Below are positions 16,888 to 26,274 of a stretch of DNA of 45,425 bases, piece after piece (within the stretch, counting starts at the first letter, position 1; every line of letters begins with the position of its first letter). The stretch is from Puniceispirillum sp965657105 (GTDB lineage: Bacteria > Pseudomonadota > Alphaproteobacteria > Puniceispirillales > Puniceispirillaceae). The position numbers and the translations under genes are program-made. The notes under the pieces are model-generated. The model worked only from the letters and a program-made list of their open reading frames with translations, did not search any database and was not told the DNA's origin. The stretch is from assembly GCF_965657105.1 (NCBI RefSeq), contig NZ_CBFHNB010000007.1:1-45425 (forward strand), in the 5' to 3' direction.

Positions 16888-17649
16888 ATGGACGCAATTC
16901 GTAAAAATCATTCAGCCAAAGCACGCCTTTATGTTGACGCGCCATTACAGGCTAGCGGTTTTGTGACTGTCAGCAAGGAACAGGCGCATTATCTAGGTAA
17001 TGTAATGCGCTTGCCACTGGGTACAGTCATTGCCCTGTTTAATGGACAGGATGGTGAATGGCATGGCGTTATTGACGCGCTTGACAAACAGGGTGCGCAG
17101 ATTGCCCTGATTAATCAGACGCGGCCACAAACCAACAGTCCGGATTTATGGTTGCTGTTTGCGCCTGTCAAAAAGGCACGGCTTGATTTCATCGCGCAGA
17201 AAGCAAGTGAGCTTGGTGCCAGCCGAATTTGGCCGGTTCGTACCGAATTTTGTCAGATATCACGGGTCAAGGATGAGCGTCTCGTGGCCAATGCCATTGA
17301 AGCGGCTGAACAGACTGAACGTCTTGATATTGCCCGAATCATGAAGTTTGAAAAATTAGCAACGGCACTTGCCGCGCGTGAAGATGACCGCCTTCTGATC
17401 TGGTGCGACGAATCCAGTGCGGGGGCGGCAAAACATAATATAACAACTGCACTTGCGGCGATTGATCCCCCAAAAAAGGCCGCCATACTGATTGGCCCCG
17501 AAGGTGGTTTTTCACCAGCAGAGCATAAAATCTTGACGCAAATAAATAATTGTCTAACAACTTCACTCGGTCCACGTATTTTGCGTGCGGACACAGCAGC
17601 TATTGCGGCACTAGCCTGTTATCAGGCAATTTGTGGTGACTGGCGTTAA
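16888..17649 (+). CDS. rsmE: 16S rRNA (uracil-1498-N3)-methyltransferase RsmE
   Basis: A 253-residue SPOUT-class methyltransferase for U1498 of 16S rRNA. The N-terminal PUA-like part contains QAHYLGNVMRLPLG; the knotted C-terminal SAM site contains KKARLDFIAQKASELG, LIGPEGGFSPAE and LGPRILRADTAAIAAL, all family hallmarks. No clear Shine-Dalgarno precedes the ATG. It is followed after 45 bases by gshA, same strand, so the two are likely co-transcribed; the rsmE-gshA pairing is common in alphaproteobacteria. Confidence 0.94.
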   Translation: MDAIRKNHSAKARLYVDAPLQASGFVTVSKEQAHYLGNVMRLPLGTVIALFNGQDGEWHGVIDALDKQGAQIALINQTRPQTNSPDLWLLFAPVKKARLDFIAQKASELGASRIWPVRTEFCQISRVKDERLVANAIEAAEQTERLDIARIMKFEKLATALAAREDDRLLIWCDESSAGAAKHNITTALAAIDPPKKAAILIGPEGGFSPAEHKILTQINNCLTTSLGPRILRADTAAIAALACYQAICGDWR

Positions 17650-17694
17650 ACATAAACAACCCATCAACTAATAAGACGAGCCAAGGATAAAATC

Positions 17695-19059
17695 ATGACC
17701 GATAACGGTATGCCGCTTGCGGACAAACAACAGATGATTGACTGGATTGCCAAAGGCGCCAAACCCGCTGATACATGGCGCATTGGAACCGAGCATGAAA
17801 AATTCCTTTTTTACCGCAATGATTTGCGACCGGTTGCCTATGATGGTGAAAATGGTGTTCGCGTCATGCTGAATAACCTGCGCGCGCGCCTTGGTGAAAA
17901 AGCACGACCAATCATGGAGCATGGCAATATTATTGGCATTCAGGATGGTGCTGGCGGCTCGGTGACACTGGAACCTGGCGGACAGCTTGAGCTCTCAGGC
18001 GCGCCACTGGAAAATCTCCATCAAACATGCGCCGAAACAGGGCGTCATCTCAAACATATGCGCGCGGTATGTGATGCACTTGGCATTGGTATGCTTAGCC
18101 TTGGTTTCAATCCCAAATGGGGGCGTGACGATATCGAATGGATGCCAAAAGGCCGCTATAAAATCATGCGAGACTATATGCCAAAAGTTGGCTCACTTGG
18201 CCTCGATATGATGCTGCGATCATGTACGGTTCAGGTCAATCTGGACTATGCTGATGAAGAAGATATGCGGCGCAAATTTCGCACCTCGCTGGCGCTTCAG
18301 CCTGTGGCTACAGCATTATTTGCCAATTCACCATTCAAAGATGGTGCGCCATCTGGACTGGTTTCGACGCGCGCGCATGTCTGGACTGATACGGATAATG
18401 ATCGGTGCGGCGTACCAGCTTGTGTGTTTGATCCGGCGTTCGGCTATGAACAATGGATTGATTACATTCTCGATGTGCCTATGTATTTTCTGCATCGTGG
18501 CGATGATTATCTGGATGTTGCAGGCAAGTCTTTCCGTGATTTTATGGTGGGAAAACTGGAGGGTTTTGAGGGGCAAACCCCGACGATGGGTGATTTTGAA
18601 GATCATATCACCACTGCATTTCCCGAAGTACGGCTGAAACAATTTCTTGAAATGCGAGGTGCTGATGGTGGCTCATGGGGCAATATCTGTGCTTTGCCTG
18701 CTTTCTGGGTAGGGTTGTTATATGATACGGAATCATTGGCTGCTGCCGAGGCGCTTGCGGCATCGATCACCGCCAATGATGTGATGGAAGCCAGGCTTTC
18801 GGTAGCGCGTGACGGCTTAAAGGGAAAGCTGGCGCATTATGATGTTTATGACCTGGCGACCCAGCTTGTTGATATTTCGCGCGCTGGCCTGCATCGTCGT
18901 GCCATTCTGGATGGTGGTGGCAATGACGAAACTGGCTTTTTAAGCCCGTTACAGAATATTCTGCGCACACGAAAAACCTATGCAGATGAAATGTTGATCC
19001 GCTATGATGGGGCTTGGAATCAATCGGTTGACCCGGCCTTTATCGAGCATATCTATTAA
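17695..19059 (+). CDS. gshA: Glutamate--cysteine ligase (alphaproteobacterial/plant type)
   Basis: A 454-residue ligase that makes gamma-glutamylcysteine, the first step of glutathione synthesis. Family blocks: WRIGTEHEKFLF near residue 30, GGSVTLEPGGQLELSGAP, GFNPKWGRDDIEWMPKGRYKIM, and MLRSCTVQVNLDYADEEDM. This is the ATP-dependent class found in alphaproteobacteria and plants rather than the E. coli type. AAGGA sits about 8 bases upstream of the ATG. Glutathione links to the thiol-redox genes at 31-34 kb and 43.5 kb functionally, but not by operon. Confidence 0.93.
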   Translation: MTDNGMPLADKQQMIDWIAKGAKPADTWRIGTEHEKFLFYRNDLRPVAYDGENGVRVMLNNLRARLGEKARPIMEHGNIIGIQDGAGGSVTLEPGGQLELSGAPLENLHQTCAETGRHLKHMRAVCDALGIGMLSLGFNPKWGRDDIEWMPKGRYKIMRDYMPKVGSLGLDMMLRSCTVQVNLDYADEEDMRRKFRTSLALQPVATALFANSPFKDGAPSGLVSTRAHVWTDTDNDRCGVPACVFDPAFGYEQWIDYILDVPMYFLHRGDDYLDVAGKSFRDFMVGKLEGFEGQTPTMGDFEDHITTAFPEVRLKQFLEMRGADGGSWGNICALPAFWVGLLYDTESLAAAEALAASITANDVMEARLSVARDGLKGKLAHYDVYDLATQLVDISRAGLHRRAILDGGGNDETGFLSPLQNILRTRKTYADEMLIRYDGAWNQSVDPAFIEHIY

Positions 19060-19138
19060 TCGCCAGTTAGCCCTCTTGATAGCAGACCGACTTGATAAGC
19101 AGGCACTTTTTATGTAGCTAGAAAGATTACGGACAAAT

Positions 19139-20338
19139 ATGTTTGCGCTTCTGCTTGTTGTTTTTATCAATTTTGTCGGCATAGGCGCGCTGATACCTAT
19201 TCTGCCTTATACCGTTGTTGATACGCTTGGGCAGTCGGCAACGGTGATGACAGCCTTGCTTGCTTCTTTTGCCTTAGCGATGTTCGTTGCCAACCCTATT
19301 CTTGGTTGGTTGTCAGACAGAATTGGTCGGCGTTCAGTTCTGGTTGTATCATTGTTAGTTGGTGCTTTGGCACATATCTGGTTCGCCTTTTCGAATGAAA
19401 TTTTTCACATGTTTGCCGCGCGTATTCTGGCTGGTCTTGCTGCGGGTAATACCGGGGTTATTCAGGCCATTATAGCTGATCGCGTTAAAGCCGAGGAACG
19501 TGCCAAATATATGGGGCTTCTTGGGGCGGCAATTGGCACGGGTTTTGTTGCGGGGCCAGCGCTTGGCGGTCTCTTGAGTGGCCTAGGTGGCGGCCCGTTG
19601 CATCAGGCACCTTTCCTTGTGGCGGCTATATTTTCGATTATTGCGTTTGGGTTGGCGTTACGCCTTAGTGAGACCTCGATTGCCGCACCAATAAAAAGCA
19701 CAGATCAGATCACCACACCTTTGATGCGCCGTATTCATGATATTCTGACAAGCCCACTGGCCCTTTATGCGATTGCCTATTTTTGCCTTAACCTGGCCTT
19801 TGCCCAAGTTGAAGCGTCCTTTGTTCTTTTGCTGAAAGACTATCTTGATTTTGATGCTAGGGCGACTGGCTGGTTATTCACCTATGTCGGCGTCTGTATC
19901 GTGCTTGTGCAGGCGGGGTTGATTAATCCGGTTGTGCGCAAATTTGGCGAAGTCGGCACAATTGCGATTGGCGTTATTTTGCTGGGGACAGGGCAAGCCA
20001 TGACCGTGCTGATGTCACTGGATATGTTTTTTGGAAATGCGTTTCCCCTTGCCCAGATGTTACTCGCAACAACCGCAGTCTGTTTTGGCTATGCGCTTAG
20101 CAATCCATCTTTGACCGCGGCGGTCAGCAATATTGCAGGCAGAAATGTGATGGGCGGATCGCTAGGTACCGTCCAGGGGTTTGGCTCATTAGGGCAGGTT
20201 CTGGGGCTGATCATAGCGGGTCCGTTATACGAGCTTGGTGGGGCCCACTATTCCTTTAGTGTTGGCACAATCGTGACGGTCTTTTTGCTTATTATTGTGA
20301 CAAAATTGGCACGTCCAAAACCATCAGCAGTCAATTAG
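19139..20338 (+). CDS. MFS transporter (TetA-like drug/H+ antiporter family)
   Basis: A 399-residue major facilitator with about 12 hydrophobic segments. The loop 2-3 signature GWLSDRIGRRSVLVVSL is present, and the N-terminal GIGALIPILPY and the motif-C-like GAAIGTGFVAGPALGGLLSG in helix 5 point to the drug/H+ antiporter branch (TetA/MdtG-like). The substrate cannot be inferred; a tetracycline-resistance role should not be assumed. The stop overlaps the tldD stop by 4 bases in a tail-to-tail arrangement. It follows gshA by 79 bases and could be co-transcribed or have its own promoter; I see no strong promoter or terminator between them. Confidence 0.85.
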   Translation: MFALLLVVFINFVGIGALIPILPYTVVDTLGQSATVMTALLASFALAMFVANPILGWLSDRIGRRSVLVVSLLVGALAHIWFAFSNEIFHMFAARILAGLAAGNTGVIQAIIADRVKAEERAKYMGLLGAAIGTGFVAGPALGGLLSGLGGGPLHQAPFLVAAIFSIIAFGLALRLSETSIAAPIKSTDQITTPLMRRIHDILTSPLALYAIAYFCLNLAFAQVEASFVLLLKDYLDFDARATGWLFTYVGVCIVLVQAGLINPVVRKFGEVGTIAIGVILLGTGQAMTVLMSLDMFFGNAFPLAQMLLATTAVCFGYALSNPSLTAAVSNIAGRNVMGGSLGTVQGFGSLGQVLGLIIAGPLYELGGAHYSFSVGTIVTVFLLIIVTKLARPKPSAVN

Positions 20339-21789
20339 GCAGCTTCAGTACCACCCACAGTAATGCCACCCATTTTCACTGTTGGCTGACCAACACCGAC
20401 AGGCACGCTTTGGCCTGACTTGCCGCATGTACCGATGCCGCTATCAAGGGCGGTATCATTGCCGATCATGCTGATCTTTGACATAGCGTCTGGACCATTA
20501 CCAATAAGGGTTGCGCCTTTAACGGGTGCGCCGATTTTTCCATTTTCAACTAGATAAGCTTCTGCGGCTGAGAAAACAAATTTGCCTGAGGTGATATCGA
20601 CCTGACCACCGCCAAAATTCACCGCATAGATGCCCTTTTTGATTGAGGCGACAATTTCCTGCGGATCATCCTTGCCGTTTTCCATATAGGTATTTGTCAT
20701 CCGTGGCATGGGCGCATGTTCATAGGATTGACGGCGACCATTACCGGTTGCGTCAACGCCCATAAGGCGGGCATTCTGCCTGTCTTGCATATAGCCTTTT
20801 AGAATGCCATCTTCGATCAGAACATTTCGTTTGCTTGGCGTGCCCTCATCATCGACGGTGATAGAACCGCGGCGATCGCTAATGGTACCATCATCGATAA
20901 CGGTAACACCTTTTGAGGCAACCTGTTCACCAACACGACCACTAAATACAGATGTGCCTTTGCGGTTAAAGTCACCTTCCAGACCATGTCCGACAGCTTC
21001 ATGCAACATCACACCTGGCCAGCCAGACCCTAGAACGACTTCCATTTCGCCAGCTGGTGCGGCAATCGAATCAAGATTTAGCACTGCCATGCGCAAGGCT
21101 TCATCAATTTGCGCTTTCCAGACCTCTGGTTGCATATAATCAGTAAACATGACCCGCCCACCGGCGCCAGTACCGCCTGATTCCATGCGGCCATTCTGTT
21201 CAACAACGACTGTCACGCCTAGCCGGACAAGCGGACGGATATCAGCAACACGGACGCCGTCGCTGCGCATGATTTGAACAGCTTGCCATGAACCAGCAAG
21301 GCTGGCACTTACCTGAACAACACGTGGGTCGGCACTGCGCGCATAGGCATCCATTTCCTGAAGAAGCGTTACTTTATGTTCGAAAGGTGTGTGGTTAAGC
21401 GGATTCGCATCTGAATAGAGTGGCTGGTTAGCACCAGCCGCTGGGCCAACAGACAGACTACCATTATAACCGCTGGTCACCGCTTTGACACTGGCCGCGG
21501 CCCGGCGCAACGCATCTTCGCTTAGCTCACCTGCATGGGCATAGCCATGTGCTTCACCAGCAATTGCGCGCAGACCAAAGCCACTAGACTGATCATAACT
21601 GGCAGACTTCAAGCGACCATCATCAAATACCAATGATTCAGAGTGCCGCATTTCCATGAATAATTCGCCATCATCAGCGCCAGCCAAGGCATCACGCACA
21701 ATGGCCTCGGCACGATCTGGGTCAAGTCCGGTACGAGTAAAAAAGATGTCATTAGTTTGAGCGAGCATATCCATTTTGTGTCCAAACAT
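20335..21789 (-). CDS. tldD: Metalloprotease TldD
   Basis: A 484-residue zinc protease subunit, partner of PmbA/TldE. The zinc motif HEAVGHGLEGD (HExxxH) is present in GWPGVMLHEAVGHGLEGDF, and family blocks FDDGRLKSASYDQSSGFGLRAI, IEDGILKGYMQDRQNARLMG and TNTYMENGKDD follow. The ATG at 21789 is annotated; ATGs at 21774 and 21768 are possible, and GGAC upstream of 21774 makes it a fair alternative. It is not in an operon with pmbA, which lies 7 kb away. It converges with the MFS gene with a 4-base overlap. Confidence 0.92.
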   Translation of the reverse strand: MFGHKMDMLAQTNDIFFTRTGLDPDRAEAIVRDALAGADDGELFMEMRHSESLVFDDGRLKSASYDQSSGFGLRAIAGEAHGYAHAGELSEDALRRAAASVKAVTSGYNGSLSVGPAAGANQPLYSDANPLNHTPFEHKVTLLQEMDAYARSADPRVVQVSASLAGSWQAVQIMRSDGVRVADIRPLVRLGVTVVVEQNGRMESGGTGAGGRVMFTDYMQPEVWKAQIDEALRMAVLNLDSIAAPAGEMEVVLGSGWPGVMLHEAVGHGLEGDFNRKGTSVFSGRVGEQVASKGVTVIDDGTISDRRGSITVDDEGTPSKRNVLIEDGILKGYMQDRQNARLMGVDATGNGRRQSYEHAPMPRMTNTYMENGKDDPQEIVASIKKGIYAVNFGGGQVDITSGKFVFSAAEAYLVENGKIGAPVKGATLIGNGPDAMSKISMIGNDTALDSGIGTCGKSGQSVPVGVGQPTVKMGGITVGGTEAA

Positions 21790-22074
21790 TATAATATATT
21801 AACGAAACGATTATCTGAGTATGAGCTAAGAGAATGGGGTAAAAAGTACTAAATTTCAAGGGAAAGCCATGATCCATATTGTTGTATGTGCCTACATATT
21901 TTGGTAACAAAGCCTAAAACTGAAAAAAAGATAAAAATTATCGCGACAGGCTGCCGCATGGGGCTATCATCTTGTGTTGAAACAGTCTAAATATTCATGG
22001 TTTGAAAATTGAATTACGATTTACGAGCATGCTTATAGATCTTTAACGGATCTCGATATTTGGGAGAAAAATCC
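21790..22074. other. Intergenic region upstream of the cytochrome oxidase operon
   Basis: About 285 AT-rich bases between the divergent tldD and coxB genes. A weak sigma70-like pair in the plus direction is TTGAAT (22009-22014) and TATAGA (22034-22039) with a 19-base spacer, which would leave a leader of about 30 bases. A short inverted repeat AGATC/GATCT flanks TTTAACG at 22038-22054, overlapping the expected start site. No gene or terminator is seen. No recognisable Fnr or RegA site stood out by eye. Confidence 0.45.
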
Positions 22075-22983
22075 ATGCCGTCTTTGGCTAACATCTTGTT
22101 GGATCTGAAAACTGGTTCGCGCCGCACCGGCGTAACGGCCTTTACCGTTGCATTGAGCAGCTTTATTGGGATTGTTTTTGCTAGCAACATGGCATTTGCC
22201 GCGGTGCCGCAGCCATGGCAAATAGACTTGCAGCCACCTGCAGGTAGTATCGCCGAAATGGCCACCGACCTTCATAATCTTTTGTTGGTGGTGATCACGG
22301 CCATTACGCTATTTGTTCTTGGCCTGCTGATTTATGTTGGTGTCAAGTTCCGCGCTGCGGCTAATCCAGTGCCGTCACGGACATCGCATAATGCTGTAAT
22401 TGAAGTTTTATGGACAGTTATTCCGGTGCTTATCCTTGTTGGTATCGCTATCCCGTCCTTCCGCCTGCTTTACTATATGGACCGTACAAATGAAACCGAC
22501 ATGGTGATCAAGGTAACGGGCAACCAATGGTACTGGAATTATGAGTATCCGGATGATGGTGTGGCCTTTGACAGCTACCTTATTGAAGAAGCTGATCTTC
22601 AGCCGGGTCAGATACGGCTGCTATCGGTTGATAACCCGATGGTGGTGCCGGAAAACACCCGCATCAAACTGCTTATTACCGGAAATGATGTTATGCATTC
22701 GTTCTTCGTGCCCTCACTGGCCGTGCAGATATATGCCTTTATTGGCCGGACCAACGAAGCATGGATTGATGTGCCAACGGGTGCCAATACCTATTATGGT
22801 CAGTGCAACCAGATTTGTGGCATCAACCATGCCTATATGCCAATCGAAGTAAAGGCATTGCCAAAAGACGAATATGCGGCATGGCTGGCGAACGCCAAGC
22901 AAGAATTTGCAAGCGCTGACGCGGTCGCGCCTGTCATCGAAAACATCACATCTGAAACAACTGTTTTAGCGTTAGCCAAATAA
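22075..22983 (+). CDS. coxB: Cytochrome c oxidase subunit II
   Basis: A 302-residue subunit II of an aa3-type oxidase, carrying the CuA electron-entry site on the periplasmic side. A hydrophobic, probably cleaved N-terminal signal ends around SNMAFA-AVP. Two transmembrane helices lie at about residues 62-85 and 105-125, then a cupredoxin domain with GNQWYWNYEYPD. CuA ligands are visible: H in DVMHSFFVPS, then C244, C248, H252 and M255. Position 246 is Gln where many homologues have Glu (CSEIC). GGGAGA lies 8 bases before the ATG at 22075, preferred over a TTG at 22060. First gene of the cox operon. Confidence 0.96.
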   Translation: MPSLANILLDLKTGSRRTGVTAFTVALSSFIGIVFASNMAFAAVPQPWQIDLQPPAGSIAEMATDLHNLLLVVITAITLFVLGLLIYVGVKFRAAANPVPSRTSHNAVIEVLWTVIPVLILVGIAIPSFRLLYYMDRTNETDMVIKVTGNQWYWNYEYPDDGVAFDSYLIEEADLQPGQIRLLSVDNPMVVPENTRIKLLITGNDVMHSFFVPSLAVQIYAFIGRTNEAWIDVPTGANTYYGQCNQICGINHAYMPIEVKALPKDEYAAWLANAKQEFASADAVAPVIENITSETTVLALAK

Positions 22984-23005
22984 CGCAAACGAAGAGGAAA
23001 TTAAT

Positions 23006-24595
23006 ATGAGTGCGCAAGCCCATGCCCACGTTGATCACGGTGCCCCTTCAAGTTTTGTGCGCCGTTGGCTTTATTCAACAAACCATAAAGACATCGGTAC
23101 TATGTATCTGGTGTTTTCTATCCTTGCTGCCTTTATCGGTGGTGGCCTTTCAGTCTATATGCGTATGGAATTGATGGAGCCAGGAGTTCAATATATGGCT
23201 GATGGCCATGTATGGAATGTGTTCACCACAGCCCATGGTCTTATCATGGTGTTCTTTGTGGTCATGCCTGGATTGATTGGTGGTTTTGGTAACTGGTTCG
23301 TGCCCATTATGATTGGCGCGCCGGATATGGCTTTCCCGCGGATGAATAATATCAGCTTCTGGCTATTGCCGCCGTCATTTATTCTGTTGCTGTTATCGGC
23401 TGTGATGGATGGTGGTGCTGGTGTTGGCTGGACTATCTATCCGCCTTTATCATCATCTTCTGGTACGCCAGGCATGTCGATGGATCTGGCGATTTTCTCG
23501 CTTCACCTTGCTGGTGCTTCATCAATTTTGGGTGCTGCAAACTTCATCACAACGATCTTTAACATGCGCACGCCTGGCATGACATTGCACAAGATGCCTT
23601 TGTTTGCCTGGTCAATGTTGATTACTGCATTCTTGCTGTTGCTGGCAGTGCCGGTTCTGGCAGGTGCAATCACCATGCTGTTGACAGATCGTAATTTCGG
23701 CACAACCTTCTTCATCCCTGAAGGCGGTGGTGATCCAATTCTGTTCCTGCATTTATTCTGGTTCTTTGGTCACCCCGAAGTGTACATCATGATTTTGCCG
23801 GCCTTTGGTATTGTCAGTCATATTGTATCGACCTTCTCGAAGAAGCCTGTATTTGGTTATCTAGGCATGGCCTATGCGATGGTGTCAATTGGCTTTGTCG
23901 GCTTTATCGTTTGGGCACACCATATGTACACCGTTGGCATGAGCGTTGATACGCGCGCTTATTTCACTGCGGCAACTATGGTCATCGCGGTGCCGACTGG
24001 TGTTAAGATATTTTCATGGATTGCGACAATGTGGGGCGGATCAATTACTTTCCGCACACCAATGCTGTGGGCAATCGGCTTTATCTTCCTGTTTACCGTT
24101 GGTGGTGTGACTGGCGTGGTGCTGTCGAATGCGGGTCTTGATGTTGTTCTGCACAATACTTATTACGTGATTGCGCATTTCCATTATGTCTTGTCGCTTG
24201 GTGCGGTGTTTGGTCTGTTTGCAGGCTTCTATTACTGGTTCCCGAAAATGACCGGTTATGAATATTCGGAAACACTTGGCAAGCTCCATTTCTGGATTAC
24301 CTTTATTGGTGTGAACCTGACCTTTTTCCCGATGCATTTTCTGGGTCTGGCAGGTATGCCACGTCGTTATATTGACTATCCTGACGCCTTTGCAGGCTGG
24401 AACATGGTGGCGTCGATTGGTTCATTCGTGGGTGCGTTTGGTGCCTTGTTGTTCCTGTTCGTTATTGCCGAAGCCTTTTATGCAAAGCGTCGTTCTGCAG
24501 ATAATCCATATGGCGAAGGCGCTACAACGCTGGAATGGCAGGTCGCTTCACCGCCGCCTTACCATACCTTTGATGAGCTACCAAAGGTCAAATAA
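23006..24595 (+). CDS. coxA: Cytochrome c oxidase subunit I
   Basis: A 529-residue catalytic subunit with 12 expected helices. Haem a ligand in TTAHGLIMVFFV; CuB ligands in HPEVYIMILPAFG (with the cross-linked His-Tyr pair) and in AHHMYTVG; haem a3 and a ligands in NTYYVIAHFHYVLS. D-channel residues appear in GGFGNWFVPIMIGAPDMAFPRMNN and the K-channel in YFTAATMVIAVPTGVKIFSW, so this is an A-type haem-copper oxidase that should pump protons. A strong GAGGAAAT ribosome site precedes it. The coxB-coxA gap is 22 bases. Confidence 0.98.
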   Translation: MSAQAHAHVDHGAPSSFVRRWLYSTNHKDIGTMYLVFSILAAFIGGGLSVYMRMELMEPGVQYMADGHVWNVFTTAHGLIMVFFVVMPGLIGGFGNWFVPIMIGAPDMAFPRMNNISFWLLPPSFILLLLSAVMDGGAGVGWTIYPPLSSSSGTPGMSMDLAIFSLHLAGASSILGAANFITTIFNMRTPGMTLHKMPLFAWSMLITAFLLLLAVPVLAGAITMLLTDRNFGTTFFIPEGGGDPILFLHLFWFFGHPEVYIMILPAFGIVSHIVSTFSKKPVFGYLGMAYAMVSIGFVGFIVWAHHMYTVGMSVDTRAYFTAATMVIAVPTGVKIFSWIATMWGGSITFRTPMLWAIGFIFLFTVGGVTGVVLSNAGLDVVLHNTYYVIAHFHYVLSLGAVFGLFAGFYYWFPKMTGYEYSETLGKLHFWITFIGVNLTFFPMHFLGLAGMPRRYIDYPDAFAGWNMVASIGSFVGAFGALLFLFVIAEAFYAKRRSADNPYGEGATTLEWQVASPPPYHTFDELPKVK

Positions 24596-24644
24596 CCCTG
24601 TCATGACGGGCTCATAAGCTAGTCATGGTAAAAAAGGAAACGTG

Positions 24645-25565
24645 ATGTCAGTCACATCGGATCATCAAATTGCGTCAACTGCCGACGGCTTTAACGGGCC
24701 GTCGGTTGGCGACTTCTGGGCGTTGTTAAAGCCCCGGGTTATGAGCCTGGTGATTTTCACTGGCTTTGCGGGCATGTATCTGGCACCTGGGACATTGCAC
24801 CCTCTTGTATTTGGGATCTCTTTATTTGCCATTGCCGCGGGTGCTGGTGCGTCTGGTGCTATCAACCAATGGTATGACCGTGACATTGATGCGGTTATGT
24901 CGCGTACAAAGAATCGTCCAATTCCGGCAGGGGTTATGATCCCTGCTGAAGCCTTGACATTAGGGCTGGTCATATCGGCGTTTTCGGTCTTACTGCTTGG
25001 CCTTGCGGCGAACTGGCTTGCGGCGGGGCTGCTTGCTTTCACGATCTTTTTCTATGCCGTTATCTATACGGTGTGGCTGAAACGAAGCACACCGCAGAAC
25101 ATTGTCATTGGCGGTGCGGCCGGTGCCTTGCCCCCCGTCATTGGGTGGGCCGCGGTTACGGGTGGTATTTCAATCGAACCAATCTTGCTTTTTGCCATTA
25201 TCTTTATCTGGACGCCGCCGCATTTCTGGGCTTTGGCGCTTGTTAAGAATGATGATTATAAAGCGGCTGGTGTGCCGATGCTGCCGGTTGTGGCGGGCGA
25301 CGATGAAACCCGTAAACAGATATTGATCTATGCGGTGCTTCTGGCACCTGTGGCTGTGATGCCGTCCTTTATCGGCATGGCATCATGGATCTATGGTGCG
25401 TTTGCTGCTGGGGCAGGTGCTATATTTATTGCCATGTCATGGCATATATGGGCCAGTAAAAGCAATGTTCTGGCGATGCGCCTATTCGCCTATTCAATCG
25501 TCTATCTGTTTCTTATATTCCTTGGTTTGGTGGTTGATCAATTTGTGACGGGTTTGGTGCTATGA
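24645..25565 (+). CDS. ctaB: Protohaem IX farnesyltransferase (haem O synthase)
   Basis: A 306-residue membrane prenyltransferase of the UbiA superfamily that makes haem O, the precursor of the haem A needed by CoxA. The Asp-rich motif NQWYDRDIDAVMSRTKNRP is diagnostic, as is WTPPHFWALAL. Multiple hydrophobic helices. The ATG at 24645 is preferred (AAGGAAA upstream) over a GTG one codon earlier. Its stop overlaps the ATG of the next small gene (ATGA). Synonyms are cyoE and ctaB. Confidence 0.96.
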   Translation: MSVTSDHQIASTADGFNGPSVGDFWALLKPRVMSLVIFTGFAGMYLAPGTLHPLVFGISLFAIAAGAGASGAINQWYDRDIDAVMSRTKNRPIPAGVMIPAEALTLGLVISAFSVLLLGLAANWLAAGLLAFTIFFYAVIYTVWLKRSTPQNIVIGGAAGALPPVIGWAAVTGGISIEPILLFAIIFIWTPPHFWALALVKNDDYKAAGVPMLPVVAGDDETRKQILIYAVLLAPVAVMPSFIGMASWIYGAFAAGAGAIFIAMSWHIWASKSNVLAMRLFAYSIVYLFLIFLGLVVDQFVTGLVL

Positions 25566-25717
25566 GCAAGCTAGATCAACAAGCCCCAACACCCAAAACG
25601 GCCGAAGAGATGCAACGTATGCGCAAAGGCCGTAATCTGGCCGTGCTTGGCATTATCGTTGGTTTGGTTGTGTTGTTCTATGTATTGACTCTGGTTAAAG
25701 TTGGCGGTGCGTCATGA
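25562..25717 (+). CDS. Small single-pass membrane protein of the cox operon (CoxF-like)
   Basis: A 51-residue ORF beginning MSKLDQQAPTPKTAEEMQRM, with a basic stretch RMRKGRN followed by a single hydrophobic helix of about 20 residues (LAVLGIIVGLVVLFYVLTLV). Both ends overlap neighbours as ATGA: its ATG with the ctaB stop (25562-25565) and its stop with the ctaG ATG (25714-25717). That exact chaining is strong evidence that it is translated. A tiny membrane protein at this place, often called CoxF, is usual in alphaproteobacterial cox operons and is presumed to help oxidase assembly; its mechanism is unknown. Confidence 0.85.
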   Translation: MSKLDQQAPTPKTAEEMQRMRKGRNLAVLGIIVGLVVLFYVLTLVKVGGAS

Positions 25718-26274
25718 CTGTGCAGATGATTCCAGCGCCATCGCCAGCTAAGGGTAACAAGCGTATGCTCATTATCCTTGGCGCGCTGGTCGCGGCAATG
25801 GTTGGCCTAGCTTATGCGTCGGTGCCACTTTATGATCTGTTTTGCAGGGTCACTGGCTATGGCGGCACAACGCAGATAGCCGAAAATGTGAATGACGATA
25901 TAATTTATGATCATCCTGTCAAAGTCCGGTTTGATGCGAATGTGATACCGGCGCTAAATTGGTCATTTATGCCTGTTGATAAACCTGTCACGTTGAATCC
26001 GGGCGAAGAGATTGTGATTAACTACCGGGCAACTAATCTGGCTGATGTGCCGACTACTGGCACCTCTACATTTAATGTTACGCCGGTCAAAGCTGGTCAG
26101 TATTTTATGAAGCTTGATTGCTTTTGCTTCATTGAACAGACATTACAGCCTGGCGAGTCGGTTGATATGCCAGTCCGGTTCTTTGTCGATCCCGAAATTG
26201 CCAAAGATGAGAATACGCTTGATGTGAATGAGATCATTTTATCATACACTTTCTTTCCGGCGATAGACGGTTAA
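25714..26274 (+). CDS. ctaG: Cytochrome c oxidase assembly protein CtaG (Cox11)
   Basis: A 186-residue copper chaperone that inserts CuB into subunit I. One N-terminal transmembrane helix (about residues 18-38) anchors a periplasmic beta-sandwich domain. The copper-binding CFCF motif (C136, C138) is intact, as is the membrane-proximal VPLYDLFCRVTGYGGT with C44. It starts inside the stop of the small CoxF-like gene. The length and motifs match Cox11 homologues closely. Confidence 0.95.
   Translation: MTVQMIPAPSPAKGNKRMLIILGALVAAMVGLAYASVPLYDLFCRVTGYGGTTQIAENVNDDIIYDHPVKVRFDANVIPALNWSFMPVDKPVTLNPGEEIVINYRATNLADVPTTGTSTFNVTPVKAGQYFMKLDCFCFIEQTLQPGESVDMPVRFFVDPEIAKDENTLDVNEIILSYTFFPAIDG

Noticed and set aside
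19139..20338. MFS gene as a mobile tetracycline-resistance gene
   Set aside because: Base composition matches the neighbours and no transposase, repressor gene or repeats flank it; it is better called a generic MFS exporter.
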